Shown here piece by piece: positions 17,572-29,670 of a stretch of DNA of 64,000 nt (positions are counted from its first letter, which is position 1; each line of letters begins with the position of its first letter). Under the pieces are notes generated by a model, which was given only the letters and a program-made list of their open reading frames with translations, was not told where the DNA came from and did no database searches. This DNA comes from Massilia varians. GTDB taxonomy: Bacteria > Pseudomonadota > Gammaproteobacteria > Burkholderiales > Burkholderiaceae_D. The position numbers were made by a program, and so were the translations under genes. Location of the stretch: positions 4,465,001-4,529,000 of the forward strand of contig NZ_AP026966.1 in NCBI RefSeq assembly GCF_027923905.1, read 5' to 3'.

Positions 17572-18797
17572 ATGAAACTCTTGACCAAGAAGCGCCTGGC
17601 GATCGCCGCCGGGGTGATCGTGGTGGGCGGCGCGGCCGCCGCATGGTGGATGCCCAAGGGCGAGCCGAAGGTGCCGCCCTCGAAGTACCGCACCGCGCAA
17701 GTCGACATGGGCGCCATCAACCAGACCGTCACCGCCACCGGCACCATCAACCCGGTGGCGCTGGTGAACGTCGGCTCGCAGGTGTCCGGCACCGTGGTCG
17801 AACTGAACGCGGACTTCAACGACCGCGTCAAGAAGGGCCAGGTGCTGCTCAAGCTCGACCCGACCATCTTCAATGCCCAGATCCGCCAGTACGAAGCCAG
17901 CCGCACGTCCGCCATGGCCAACCTGAAGCTGGCCGAGGCCAACTACCAGCGCAACCAGCAGCTGATGGCGCAGAACTTCGTCTCCGGCACCGTGGTCGAC
18001 CAGTCGCGCCGCGAGATGGACGTGGCCCGCGCCAACGTGCAGCTGGCCCAGGCCCAGCTCGACCGCGCACGGGCGGACCTGAACAACAGCGTGATCCGCT
18101 CGCCGATCGACGGCGTGATCATCAAGCGCACCATCGACCTGGGCCAGACCGTGGCGGCCTCGTTCAACACGCCGAACCTGTTCCAGATCGCGCGCGACCT
18201 CACCAAGATGCAGATCGACACCAGCGTGTCGGAAGCCGACGTCGGCGCCCTCAAGGACGGCCTGCCGGCGCGCTTCGTGGTCGACGCCTACCCGGACCGC
18301 GAATTCCACGCCACCATGCGCCAGTTCCGCCTGGCCGCCAACGTGGTGCAGAACGTGGTCACCTACAACGTCGTGCTCGACGTCGACAACCAGGACGAGA
18401 TGCTGAAACCCGGCATGACGGCGCAAGTGCGTCTGGTCGTGGCCAACCGCCCGAACGTGCTGCGCATCCCGACCACCGCCCTGCGCTTCCAGCTGCCGGA
18501 AGAGGAACAGGAAAAGCTGCGCAAGCAGGAACAGGAAAGAGCGGCCAAGGACGACAAGGTCCGGCAGGTGGCGCAAAAGCCGGCGGCGCCGAGCCAGGAC
18601 GACGACCTGGCCTTCCGCACAGCGAGCGAGACCGCGCGCCAGTACAAGGTCTACCGCCTGGATGCGAAGAACCAGCCGCAGCCGGTCGACATCCGCGTCG
18701 GCCTGTCGAACTTCCGCTATACCGAAGTGGTGTCGGGCGGCCTGAAGGTGGGCGACCAGGTCGTCACGCGCGCGCTGGCGCAGTCGAAAGAGGACAT

Positions 18798-18801
<4 letters not shown>
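17572..18801 (+). CDS. macA: MacA-like periplasmic adaptor subunit
   Basis: A 409-residue membrane-fusion protein of a MacAB-type exporter. One N-terminal transmembrane helix (residues 10-26) anchors it. Then come the split lipoyl/barrel-sandwich halves (GSQVSGTVVELNADFNDRVKKGQ and RSPIDGVII), a coiled-coil hairpin (about 105-170) and beta-barrel domains. A charged insert near residues 305-345 (EEEQEKLRKQEQERAAKDD) lies before the membrane-proximal domain. The stop overlaps the GTG of the ATPase gene, so the three transporter genes are translationally coupled. No outer-membrane partner is encoded next to it. Confidence 0.85.
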
Positions 18802-19552
<751 letters not shown>

Positions 19553-19556
<4 letters not shown>

Positions 19557-20776
19557 ACTTCGTCCAGGTACTGATCGAATCCTTCCGCTCGATGGCGGCC
19601 AACCGCCTGCGCACCGCCCTGACCATGCTCGGCATCGTGATCGGCATCGCCTCGGTGGTCCTGCTGCTGGCCATCGGCGACAGCATGCAGCGCTTCATCG
19701 GCAAGGAGCTGCAGCAGCTGGGCACCAACATGCTGTACGTGTTCCCCGGCGGCGACCGCACCACCGCCCAGCGCGCCCGCGCGGGCGCGGTGCCGTCGCT
19801 GTCGCTCCAGGACGCCGCGGCGCTCAACGACCTGCCCAGCCTGACCGGCGCGGCGCCGGCGCTGCAGGGCAGCTTCAAGCTCAGCGCGGGCAACGAAAGC
19901 CTGAACAGCCAGGTGCACGGCGTCACCCCGGCGATGTTCAAGATCCGCAACTGGAAGCTCGACCAGGGCAACCTGTTCAGCGAAGCGGACGTGCGCGCAT
20001 CGAGCCGCATGGTGGTGATCGGCCAGAAGATCGCGGACCAGTTCTTCTACAAGGCCGACCCGCTCGGGCAATACATCCGCATCGAGAACGTCGCCTTCCA
20101 GGTGATCGGCGTGCTGGCCGGCGAAGGCAAGCAGATCGACGGCTCGGACATCTCGGAATTCGTGCTGATCCCGATCACCGCGGCCAGCGCCAACCTGATC
20201 AAGATGCCTTTCCCGCAGAACGTGCACTACATCGCGGCCCAGGGACGGCCTGACATGTCGCTCAAGGAGGCCGAGGAAGACGTCAAGGAAACCCTGCGCG
20301 CGCGCCACCGCATCCGCCTGGACAGCCCGGACGACTTCAAGGTGCAGAACATGGCCTCGTTCGCGGAAACCGCCAACACGATCAGCGCCGGCGTCGCCAT
20401 GCTGCTCGGCCTGATCGGCGCGATCTCGCTGCTGGTGGGCGGGATCGGCATCATGAACATCATGCTGGTGTCGGTGACCGAGCGCACCCGCGAGATCGGC
20501 ATCCGCATGGCGATCGGCGCGCGGCCCGGAGCGGTGCTGCTGCAGTTCCTGGCCGAGTCGGTGGTGATCTGCGTGGCCGGCGGCCTGGTGGGCGTGGCGA
20601 TCGCGGCGGCCGGCGCGGCGGCGATCACCGCGACCGGCAAGTTCGACGTCTACCTGACCTTCCAGGGCGTGCTGGTGGCCTGCGGCTTTGCTACGGCCGT
20701 GGGGGTGTTCTTTGGATTCTATCCGGCGCGCCGGGCCTCGCGGCTGTTGCCGGTGGATTGCTTGCGTTACGAGTAA
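19553..20776 (+). CDS. ABC transporter permease (MacB/FtsX family)
   Basis: A 407-residue inner-membrane subunit with the MacB topology: one TM helix at about 20-42, a large periplasmic MacB_PCD domain (about 50-270) and three C-terminal TM helices (about 285-400). The segment EIGIRMAIGARPGAVLLQFLAES is the conserved cytoplasmic coupling helix. It acts with the upstream ATPase and MacA-like adaptor as a mechanotransmission exporter; the substrate (peptide, toxin, siderophore or macrolide) is unknown. The C-terminus (PARRASRLLPVDCLRYE) is typical. Confidence 0.9.
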
Positions 20777-20778
20777 AC

Positions 20779-21594
20779 ATGAAGAAGTCGTACGATCCCG
20801 CCACGCGGCCTGCTGCGACGCTGGCGGCCTCGATGGTGTTCGCTGCGCTTGCCACCGTCCCGGCCCAGGCCCTTGCCCGCGAGGGCGCTTCGGGCAAGGC
20901 CGGGACCGCCGGCCTGCAACTGGACGAACAGGCGCCGGTCCACGTCCACCGCAAGACCAACCGCGGCGACCTGCCCTACAAGCCTTTTTTCCTGATCCAG
21001 ACCTATCTGCAGTCGCTGCTGCCGCCAGAACCGCGCGTGATCGACCTGCTGGGCCGGGTCGAGTTCGTCGCCAAGAGCGAAGCGGAGAAAGACCTGTTCG
21101 CGCCGGATTCCTGGGCGGTCGCCATCGTCGGGGACGATCTCGACCAGGTCGTCCCGGTCCGCCGCGGCGGCTACTTCCTGCTGCCCAAGGTCAAGCTGGG
21201 CATGCTGGAGCTGGGCACCATCATGTTCAACACCCAGACCCAGAAAGGGAAGATGAGCGTGGCGTGGAAGGTCCGGGTAGCGCCCGCGCAGACGCTTGCC
21301 TATGCCGAGTTCGCGAAAGCGCTCGAGGAAGTCGCCTCGGTCCAGCGCGCCATTCCCACCTACCGCTACGACCTGCGCGAAATTCGGCGCCACGGCCACA
21401 ATGCCTTGCGGGCCTGCTTCGTGGGCGGCCCGGGGCGCATCGAGGTCGATGGCAGGCCGGCCGCGACGATTCCGGACGGCGCCTGCCAGGTGCTGAAGTA
21501 CGACGCCGCTGCCGCGTGCGCAGGCAAGGCGCAGATCGCTTTCCTGGGAAAACTCGACATCGTCACGCTCAAGGAAGTGATCAAGGGGGACTAG
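20779..21594 (+). CDS. Secreted protein of unknown function, last gene of macAB operon
   Basis: A 271-residue protein with a signal peptide (basic start MKKSYDPATRP, hydrophobic about 13-28, cut probably after AQA). The mature part has alternating beta/charged stretches and three cysteines (two near the C-terminus: GACQVL, AACAGK) but no motif I recognise. ATG 20779 begins two bases after the permease stop, so it is very likely co-expressed and may assist or be exported with the MacAB-like system. An ATG seven codons upstream lies inside the permease gene. Confidence 0.7.
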   Translation: MKKSYDPATRPAATLAASMVFAALATVPAQALAREGASGKAGTAGLQLDEQAPVHVHRKTNRGDLPYKPFFLIQTYLQSLLPPEPRVIDLLGRVEFVAKSEAEKDLFAPDSWAVAIVGDDLDQVVPVRRGGYFLLPKVKLGMLELGTIMFNTQTQKGKMSVAWKVRVAPAQTLAYAEFAKALEEVASVQRAIPTYRYDLREIRRHGHNALRACFVGGPGRIEVDGRPAATIPDGACQVLKYDAAAACAGKAQIAFLGKLDIVTLKEVIKGD

Positions 21595-21622
21595 CCGCCC
21601 GGCTTGCCGCCCGCCCTGCCCG

Positions 21623-21656
21623 CGAAAACTTAGCTCATCGGCAAGTTTTCGTTTCC
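21623..21656 (+). terminator. Possible terminator after macAB operon
   Basis: CGAAAACTT (21623-21631) and AAGTTTTCG (21643-21651) are perfect 9-base arms with an 11-base loop, followed by TTTCC. The stem is AT-rich and the T-tract short, so termination may be weak. Confidence 0.45.
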
Positions 21657-21781
21657 TCAATGCAACAATGTTCAAGATATTGAAAGCCTGGTGAGCCCAC
21701 GCCCTCCGTCAACGTTTATTCTTGAAGAAGAGTTCTGGACTACTTATTCTACAAATAAAACGTTTTCTGACCAGGGACATC

Positions 21782-23407
21782 ATGAAAATCAATAATCTCA
21801 AGATCGGCATCCGGCTGGGCGGCGCCTTCGCCGCGGTGATCCTCCTCATGACAGTCATGCTCGCCAGCATGCTGTGGCAACTCGAGCGGATCGCCGATGC
21901 CAAGGAGGTCATGGCGCAGACCGGACGCAAGACGGCGCTTGCCAAGGACTGGCTCGAAGGGGTGTCTGCCAACAGCGTCCGCTTCGTTGCCAAACTCAGG
22001 AGCAACGTGCCGGGCGACGACCAGTATTACGACGAGCGGATCGCGACCGCCCGCGCCAAGGTGGCAAAGGTACAGGAGCAACTGCAGGCCATGGTCGATA
22101 CGCCGGAGGGCAAGGCCCTGCTGGAGCGGGCGCTCGAGAACGACCGCAGCTGGTATGCCCTGGGCGACGCCGGCTTCGGGCGCAAAGCCGAGCTCGGCAG
22201 CGAGCACCCCGAGGTCCAGGCTTTTTTCAAGGACAAGGTCGCCCCCCAGATGTGCGCCTACATCGCCTCGCTGGATGAGATGGTGGCCTACCAGACCGGG
22301 CAGTCCGAACAGGCCCAGGCCGACATCGACGCCCTGCAGCTGGCGGGACGCCGTGTGCTGCTCGGCGTCGGCGCCTTCGCGCTGATCAGCGCCGCCGTGT
22401 TCGGCTGGCTGCTCACCCGCAGCATCACTCACCCGCTGGCAGGCGCCGTGCGCGTGGCGCGGCGCGTCGCGTCGGGCGACCTGAGCACCGACATCCGGGT
22501 CGAATCGCGCGACGAGATCGGCGAGCTGATGGGGGCGCTGCATGCCATGAACGCCAGCCTGCTGAACACCGTGAGCGCGGTACGCGCCGGCACCGAGACC
22601 ATCGTCAGCGCCTCGCAGGAGATCGCCGCCGGCAACCTCGACTTATCAAGCCGCACCGAGCAGCAGGCCGCGTCGCTCGAGGAAACCACTTCGTCGATGG
22701 AAGAGCTGACCAGCACCGTGCGCCTGAACGGCGACAATGCGCAGCAGGCCAACCTGCTGGCCCGGCAGGCGTCCCAGCTGGCCACCCGCGGCGGCGAGGT
22801 GGTGGCGCAGGTGGTGGACACCATGGCCTCGATCAGCGCCTCCTCGAAGAAGATCGCCGACATCATCGGCGTCATCGACGGCATCGCCTTCCAGACCAAT
22901 ATCCTGGCGCTGAACGCGGCGGTGGAAGCGGCGCGCGCCGGCGAACAGGGGCGCGGTTTCGCGGTGGTGGCGAGCGAGGTGCGCAACCTGGCGCAGCGCT
23001 CAGCAAGCGCGGCCAAGGAAATCCGCCTCCTAATCGCCGATTCGGTGGACAAGGTCGGCGCCGGCGGACGCCTGGTCGACGAGGCCGGCGACACCATGCA
23101 GGACATCGTGGAAGGCATCGCGCGCGTGACCGGCATCATGTCGGAAATCGCGGGCGCCAGCGCCGAACAGAAGGTCGGCATCGAGCAGGTCAATGCCGCC
23201 ATCGTCCAGATGGACGGCGTGACCCAGCAGAACGCCGCGCTGGTCGAGCAAGCCGCGGCGGCGACGGCCTCGATGCAGGAGCAGGCCCTGGCCCTGGCGG
23301 AGCTGGTGCGCGTGTTCGACATCGGCGATGGTGCGCAACCGGCTACGGCCGGTGCTGCGCGTGTGCCGGCACGCATGGCCCTGGAATACGACAGGCTTGC
23401 TGCCTGA
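21782..23407 (+). CDS. Methyl-accepting chemotaxis protein (Tar/Tsr class)
   Basis: A 541-residue chemoreceptor. TM1 (about 11-31), a periplasmic four-helix sensing domain (about 32-190), TM2 (about 198-218), HAMP (about 219-272) and the cytoplasmic signalling hairpin with the conserved tip [22 protein letters not shown]. Methylation-helix Gln/Glu repeats flank it. The C-terminus lacks the NWxTF pentapeptide that tethers CheR/CheB. ATG 21782 with an AGGGA site is preferred to the 20-residue longer ATG 21722. The ligand cannot be predicted. Confidence 0.92.
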   Translation: MKINNLKIGIRLGGAFAAVILLMTVMLASMLWQLERIADAKEVMAQTGRKTALAKDWLEGVSANSVRFVAKLRSNVPGDDQYYDERIATARAKVAKVQEQLQAMVDTPEGKALLERALENDRSWYALGDAGFGRKAELGSEHPEVQAFFKDKVAPQMCAYIASLDEMVAYQTGQSEQAQADIDALQLAGRRVLLGVGAFALISAAVFGWLLTRSITHPLAGAVRVARRVASGDLSTDIRVESRDEIGELMGALHAMNASLLNTVSAVRAGTETIVSASQEIAAGNLDLSSRTEQQAASLEETTSSMEELTSTVRLNGDNAQQANLLARQASQLATRGGEVVAQVVDTMASISASSKKIADIIGVIDGIAFQTNILALNAAVEAARAGEQGRGFAVVASEVRNLAQRSASAAKEIRLLIADSVDKVGAGGRLVDEAGDTMQDIVEGIARVTGIMSEIAGASAEQKVGIEQVNAAIVQMDGVTQQNAALVEQAAAATASMQEQALALAELVRVFDIGDGAQPATAGAARVPARMALEYDRLAA

Positions 23408-23408
23408 G

Positions 23409-23987
23409 CTATCTCGCCCGCAGGCTCGCCGGCACCAGCCAGCGGGCCGGCCCGCGGTGCAGGCTGCGCCTGTCGGCGGGATCGGCAAGAAAATCCGCCA
23501 GCACCCGCTCGTACAGTGCCAGGCTGACCCGATAGCGCCCCTGGCGCATGGCCCCCGGCTTGCCCAGGAACTTGAGCACGAAGTAGTCGGCCAGCAGGTC
23601 GCCCTGGGCTTCCATGTTATAGTCGGCCAGGCTGGCATGCTCGCGCAGCGTGTAGGAATAGGAAAGCCCGATGCGCAGCGCCCCGCGCAACCTCACCGGA
23701 TACCCCAGCTGGTGCTGCCACACGTGCACCATTTCATGCATGAACCAGTGGATCGCCGTCGGATCCCCACGCGTGTAATCGGGAAGAAAACAGGACCAGT
23801 GAAAGTACATGCTGCCGTTCGGCGTCATGCAGCAGTTCTTTGGCTGGAAGGGCATGTAGCGCCGGCCGTGAATACGGACGCGGCTGTAGTCGATGGCGTC
23901 GCGGAACAGCAGCGACGCCATCGCGATCTCGCTCCCGGTCAGTGGCCGGGAGCGAGGCCGTTGCTTGACGAGAGGCTCAGCCCGCAC
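23409..23987 (-). CDS. Zinc-metallopeptidase-like protein (Vgr-related)
   Basis: A 192-residue protein with HEMVHVWQHQ (HExxH plus a following His) at about residues 84-93, the zinc-binding signature of gluzincin-like domains, and a downstream acidic NMEAQGD that may supply the third ligand. It resembles small proteins annotated as Vgr-related in proteobacteria. It has no signal peptide. The ATG at 23987 overlaps the eda stop by 11 bases, suggesting coupling with eda; an internal ATG near 23921 is an alternative start. Confidence 0.65.
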   Translation of the reverse strand: MRAEPLVKQRPRSRPLTGSEIAMASLLFRDAIDYSRVRIHGRRYMPFQPKNCCMTPNGSMYFHWSCFLPDYTRGDPTAIHWFMHEMVHVWQHQLGYPVRLRGALRIGLSYSYTLREHASLADYNMEAQGDLLADYFVLKFLGKPGAMRQGRYRVSLALYERVLADFLADPADRRSLHRGPARWLVPASLRAR

Positions 23988-24596
23988 GCAGCGCGGAAGC
24001 CGCTTTCGCCAGTTCGGTGATCCCGGCCCAGTCGCCGTTGGCGATCAGGTCCTTCGGCGTGAGCCACGAACCACCTACGCAGGCGACGTTCTTACAGGCC
24101 AGGAACTTCGGCGCGGTCTCGATCGAGATGCCGCCGGTCGGGCAGAAGGTCACGTCCGGCAGCGGGCCGGCGATCGCGTTCAGCATGCCCACGCCGCCCG
24201 CCGGCACCGCCGGGAACAGCTTCAACTGCTTGAAGCCGTGCTCGCGCGCCGCCATCACTTCGGACGGGGTCATCACGCCTGGCAGCAGCGGCAGGCCGCT
24301 CTTCTTGGCTGCCTCGATCATGGCCGCGGTCAGGCCCGGCGAGACGCCGAACACCGCGCCCGCGTCGCGCGACGCGGCAAATTCTTCAGGCTGGGTCAGG
24401 GTGCCGACGCCGACGATCGCGCCTTCAACGGTGCTCATGTCGCGGATCGCCTGCAGGCCGTGCTCGGTGCGCAGCGTCACCTCCAGCACGCGGATGCCGC
24501 CCGCCACCAGGGCCTTGGCCAGCGGGACCGCGTGGCTTGGATCGTCGATGGCGATGACAGGGATCACGCTCGCCGAGCGCATGATGTCAAGTAAGG

Positions 24597-24600
<4 letters not shown>
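23977..24600 (-). CDS. eda: KDPG aldolase (2-dehydro-3-deoxy-6-phosphogluconate aldolase)
   Basis: A 207-residue class I aldolase cleaving KDPG to pyruvate and glyceraldehyde-3-phosphate, the last step of the Entner-Doudoroff pathway. The Schiff-base lysine is Lys127 in FKQLKLFPA; the general base Glu40 is in VLEVTLRT; the phosphate loop is PTGGIS. The start overlaps the edd stop (ATG of eda at 24600, edd ends at 24597), so edd-eda are translationally coupled. Confidence 0.95.
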
Positions 24601-26516
<1,916 letters not shown>

Positions 26517-26527
26517 GATCGTTCCTT

Positions 26528-26557
26528 CGTAAATTTAGTACCTGAAATTTTACTACA
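26528..26557 (-). promoter_or_regulatory. Tandem HexR-like operators before edd
   Basis: On the minus strand, TGTAGTAAAATTTCA (26557-26543) is followed directly by GGTACTAAATTTACG (26542-26528). They match the zwf site TGTAGTAAATTTACA at 13 and 12 of 15 bases. The pair abuts the edd ribosome site, where bound HexR would block transcription. Confidence 0.6.
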
Positions 26558-26631
26558 GATTTGAAAGGGGCGCAGGGATGATGGGGTTACTGATCAAGCC
26601 GGCGTGGCCTGCGTCTCTGGCAGGTGCTTTT

Positions 26632-26744
26632 CGTAGGGTGGACGGCTCTGCCGTCCGCGCGTTCAAATCCCCGACGTATACCAGACGACGTCTCGATATG
26701 CTAACGCCAGTTGAACGCGCGGACGGCGAAGCCGTCCACCCTAC
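26632..26744. repeat. TAGGGTGG palindromic element, copy 3
   Basis: CGTAGGGTGGACGGC at the left and GCCGTCCACCCTAC at the right. The inner hairpins are GGACGGC-tct-GCCGTCC and GGACGGC-gaa-GCCGTCC; the middle begins GCGCGTTCAA and ends TTGAACGCGC. Unlike most copies it lies between divergent genes (edd and pgi), separating their HexR sites. Confidence 0.8.
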
Positions 26745-26765
26745 AGACAAGCCGACAAGATTTTA

Positions 26766-26780
26766 TGTAGTGAATTTACG
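26766..26780 (+). promoter_or_regulatory. HexR-like operator before pgi
   Basis: TGTAGTGAATTTACG, 13 of 15 identical to the zwf site, 63 bases upstream of the pgi ATG. A TTGACA hexamer at 26812-26817 downstream may be part of the promoter. Confidence 0.6.
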
Positions 26781-26842
26781 CACACATCCTGTATTATTCG
26801 CTAATCTGCTATTGACAACATTGTGCCATCGATACCTACCCC

Positions 26843-28486
26843 ATGCGCCAGCCAACCTTGACCAGCACCGCCAGCTTCCAGGCCCTCGAGAACCACGCCG
26901 CCACGGCAGAAGACTGGGAGATGCGCGAGCTCTTCGCCGCCGATCCAAAGCGCTTCGCGCGCATGTCTTTAGAGGCGGCAGGGCTGTTCCTAGACTATTC
27001 AAAAAATCGCCTCGACGGGCGCACGCTTGAACTGCTGGCGGCGCTTGCACGCGAGCGCGGCGTGGAAGCGCGCCGCGACGCCATGTTCGCGGGCGAACGC
27101 ATCAACAACACCGAGAACCGTGCCGTCCTCCACACTGCCCTGCGCGCGCCGCGCGACAACAAGCTGGTGGTCGACGGCCAGGACGTGAATCTTGAGGTCC
27201 ACGCGGTGCTCGACCGCGTCAGGAGCTTCACCGATGCCGTGCGCAGCGGCGAATGGCTGGGCCATACCGGCAAGCCGATCACGGACATCGTCAACATCGG
27301 CATCGGCGGCTCGGACCTGGGCCCGAAGATGGTCGTGCTGGCCCTGCGCCACTATGCCCACCCGCGTCTGCGCATGCATTTCGTGTCCAACGTGGACGGC
27401 CACGACATGGACGCCGCCCTGTCCCAGGTGGATCCGGAAACCACGCTGTTCATCGTCGCCTCGAAGACCTTCACTACCGCCGAGACCATGATGAACGCGC
27501 AGACCGCGCGCAGCTGGTTCCTCGGGCATGCGCCGGAAGAAGCCCTGGCCAGGCACTTCGTCGCCGTCTCCACCAACACGGAAGCCATCAAGGCCTTCGG
27601 CATCGATCCGGCCAACATGTTCCCGTTCTGGGACTGGGTCGGCGGGCGCTACTCGGTGTGGTCGGCGATCGGCCTGTCGGTCGCGCTGGCGGTCGGCTTC
27701 GGCTATTTCTCCGACTTCCTGGCCGGCGCCCACGAGATGGACCAGCACTTCGCCAGCGCCCCGATCGAGCAGAACATGCCGATGATCCTGGCGCTGGTGG
27801 GCTTCTGGAACCGCGAGTTCCTCGATGCGCACTCGGTCACGATCGCGCCCTACCACCAGGACCTGAACCGCTTCCCGGCCTACCTGCAGCAGCTCGACAT
27901 GGAGAGCAACGGCAAGTGCGTCACGCGCGACGGCGACCCGGTGGACACCCCGACCTGCCCGGCGATCTGGGGCGAACCCGGCACCAACGGCCAGCACGCC
28001 TACTTCCAGCTGCTGCACCAGGGCACCGACCTGACGCCGATCGACTTCATCGCCGCCCTGCGTCCCGCCCACGAGATGGAACACCACCATACGGCCCTGC
28101 TGGCGAACTGCTTCGCCCAGTCGGAAGCCTTCATGAAGGGCAAGACCATCGACGAGGTGCGCGCGGACCTGCAGGCGCAGGGCTTGAGCGCCGAGGAAGT
28201 GGAACGCCTGGCGCCGCACAAGACCTTCCCGGGCAACCGCCCCAGCAACACCATCCTGATGGAACGCCTGACGCCAAGCACCCTGGGCGCCCTGATCGCG
28301 CTGTATGAACACAAGACTTTCGTGCAGGGCGTGATCTGGAACGTCAACAGTTTCGACCAGTGGGGCGTCGAGCTGGGCAAGGTGCTGGCGAAGAAGATCG
28401 AAGCCGAGCTGGCGGGCGAGCCGCAACCGGCGAACCACGACAGCTCCACCAACGGCCTGATCGCCCGCGCCAAGGCCGCTTTCTGA
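26843..28486 (+). CDS. pgi: Glucose-6-phosphate isomerase
   Basis: A 547-residue cytoplasmic enzyme interconverting glucose-6-phosphate and fructose-6-phosphate. The signatures are [41 protein letters not shown], the catalytic [19 protein letters not shown] (Glu and His) and [13 protein letters not shown] near the C-terminus, ending with the active-site lysine motif [10 protein letters not shown]. The length is canonical. It starts at ATG 26843 behind a HexR-like operator and leads a run with the SMP-30 lactonase 18 bases downstream. In an Entner-Doudoroff organism it recycles fructose-6-phosphate back to glucose-6-phosphate. Confidence 0.96.
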   Translation: MRQPTLTSTASFQALENHAATAEDWEMRELFAADPKRFARMSLEAAGLFLDYSKNRLDGRTLELLAALARERGVEARRDAMFAGERINNTENRAVLHTALRAPRDNKLVVDGQDVNLEVHAVLDRVRSFTDAVRSGEWLGHTGKPITDIVNIGIGGSDLGPKMVVLALRHYAHPRLRMHFVSNVDGHDMDAALSQVDPETTLFIVASKTFTTAETMMNAQTARSWFLGHAPEEALARHFVAVSTNTEAIKAFGIDPANMFPFWDWVGGRYSVWSAIGLSVALAVGFGYFSDFLAGAHEMDQHFASAPIEQNMPMILALVGFWNREFLDAHSVTIAPYHQDLNRFPAYLQQLDMESNGKCVTRDGDPVDTPTCPAIWGEPGTNGQHAYFQLLHQGTDLTPIDFIAALRPAHEMEHHHTALLANCFAQSEAFMKGKTIDEVRADLQAQGLSAEEVERLAPHKTFPGNRPSNTILMERLTPSTLGALIALYEHKTFVQGVIWNVNSFDQWGVELGKVLAKKIEAELAGEPQPANHDSSTNGLIARAKAAF

Positions 28487-28504
28487 ACCTGATCACGACA
28501 TTAC

Positions 28505-29404
28505 ATGGCAAGCGATAAATTTGAAGTGGTGCACGACGCCCCGATGCTGGTGGGCGAAGCCGCAACCTGGCACGAGGTCGAGTCGGCGCTGTACTGGGTA
28601 GACATCAACGGCTACACGGTCAACCGCGTGCACCCGGCCAGCGGCAAGTATTCGTACTGGAAGATGGGCTCGGAGCCGTCGGCCCTGGCGGTGGACGGCG
28701 ACAACAACCTGATCGTCGCCCTGCGCTCCGGCCTGATCTGCCTGAACACGACCAGCGGCAAGGAAACGCCGATCGCCGACGCGCCCTACGATACCGCGAT
28801 CGTCCGTTTCAACGACGGCCGCGTGGACCCGGCGGGCCGCTTCTGGATCGGCACCATGTACGAGCCGCGCGACAAGCCGGCGGCCGAGATGTACGTGCTC
28901 GAGCGCGGCCAACTGCGCCGCGCCTGGGCCGGCGGCATGACCAACTCGAACGGCCTGGCCTGGAGCCTGGACGGGCGCACGATGTTCCATGCCGACACCA
29001 CCACGCACCGGATCGACTGCTACGACTACGATCCCGCCAGCGGCGTGCACGCCAACCCGCGCACCATCAAGACCTTCTCGCTCGACAAGTCGGCAGCCGA
29101 CTATGGCGGCCGCCCGGACGGCGCCACGGTCGACAGCGAAGGCGCCTACTGGGTCGCGATGTTCGAAGGCGGACGCGTGCTGCGCATTGCGCCGTCGGGC
29201 GAGATCCTGCGCGAGATCACGCTGCCGGTGCGCTGCCCGACCTCGCTGGCCTTCGGCGGACCGGACCTGCGCACGCTCTACATCACCAGCGCCAGCCACG
29301 GCCGCTCGGCCGAGGAACTGGCGCGCTATCCGCTCAGCGGCAAGCTGCTGTCGATCCGCGTCGACGTGGCCGGACGCGAAGAGCCGGAATACGTGCACCG
29401 CTGA
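28505..29404 (+). CDS. SMP-30/gluconolactonase family lactonase
   Basis: A 299-residue six-bladed beta-propeller metal-dependent lactonase. Candidate metal ligands match the family: Glu18 (VGEAATWHE), Asn in MTNSNGLAWS (about 150) and Asp in GRPDGATVD (about 203). There is no signal peptide. It lies between pgi and zwf in a HexR-controlled cluster, and no conventional 6-phosphogluconolactonase (Pgl/DevB) gene is present here, so it may hydrolyse 6-phosphogluconolactone made by Zwf. A role on gluconolactone or another sugar lactone remains possible. Confidence 0.88.
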   Translation: MASDKFEVVHDAPMLVGEAATWHEVESALYWVDINGYTVNRVHPASGKYSYWKMGSEPSALAVDGDNNLIVALRSGLICLNTTSGKETPIADAPYDTAIVRFNDGRVDPAGRFWIGTMYEPRDKPAAEMYVLERGQLRRAWAGGMTNSNGLAWSLDGRTMFHADTTTHRIDCYDYDPASGVHANPRTIKTFSLDKSAADYGGRPDGATVDSEGAYWVAMFEGGRVLRIAPSGEILREITLPVRCPTSLAFGGPDLRTLYITSASHGRSAEELARYPLSGKLLSIRVDVAGREEPEYVHR

Positions 29405-29408
29405 TCCC

Positions 29409-29585
29409 TAGGGTGGGCGGCTCTACCGGGTGGGTAGATGTGCCAATAGCGCTTGCGCCGCCCACGCGGTGATCGTTAGCGGCGCCGCCCCCCCCTACCG
29501 GATGATCTTGCTGCTAATAATCACCGCGTGGGCGGCATATGCGGCTCCCCTGCTCACAAACAGCAGTAGAGCCGCCCACCCTACG
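29409..29585. repeat. TAGGGTGG palindromic element, copy 4 (long variant)
   Basis: It starts TAGGGTGGGCGGCTCTACC and ends GTAGAGCCGCCCACCCTACG, so its outer arms are near-perfect inverted repeats of about 19 bases. The middle is longer than in other copies (total about 177 bases) and carries a second pair, GCCGCCCACGCGGTGATC and GATTATCACCGCGTGGGCGGC-like arms (29457-29474 and 29518-29535, imperfect). It lies between the SMP-30 gene and zwf. Confidence 0.7.
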
Positions 29586-29625
29586 GGCGTTTCCGTAGTA
29601 GATTTTCTTGCTAAGCGAATATTCG

Positions 29626-29640
29626 TGTAGTAAATTTACA
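29626..29640 (+). promoter_or_regulatory. HexR operator before zwf
   Basis: TGTAGTAAATTTACA, the best HexR-like site in the window, 31 bases before the zwf ATG. A weaker relative (CGTAGTAGATTTTCT, 29594-29608, 11 of 15) lies just upstream and may be a second site. Confidence 0.7.
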
Positions 29641-29670
29641 CATCGCTGATTACTCCTTCCAGACATTCCC

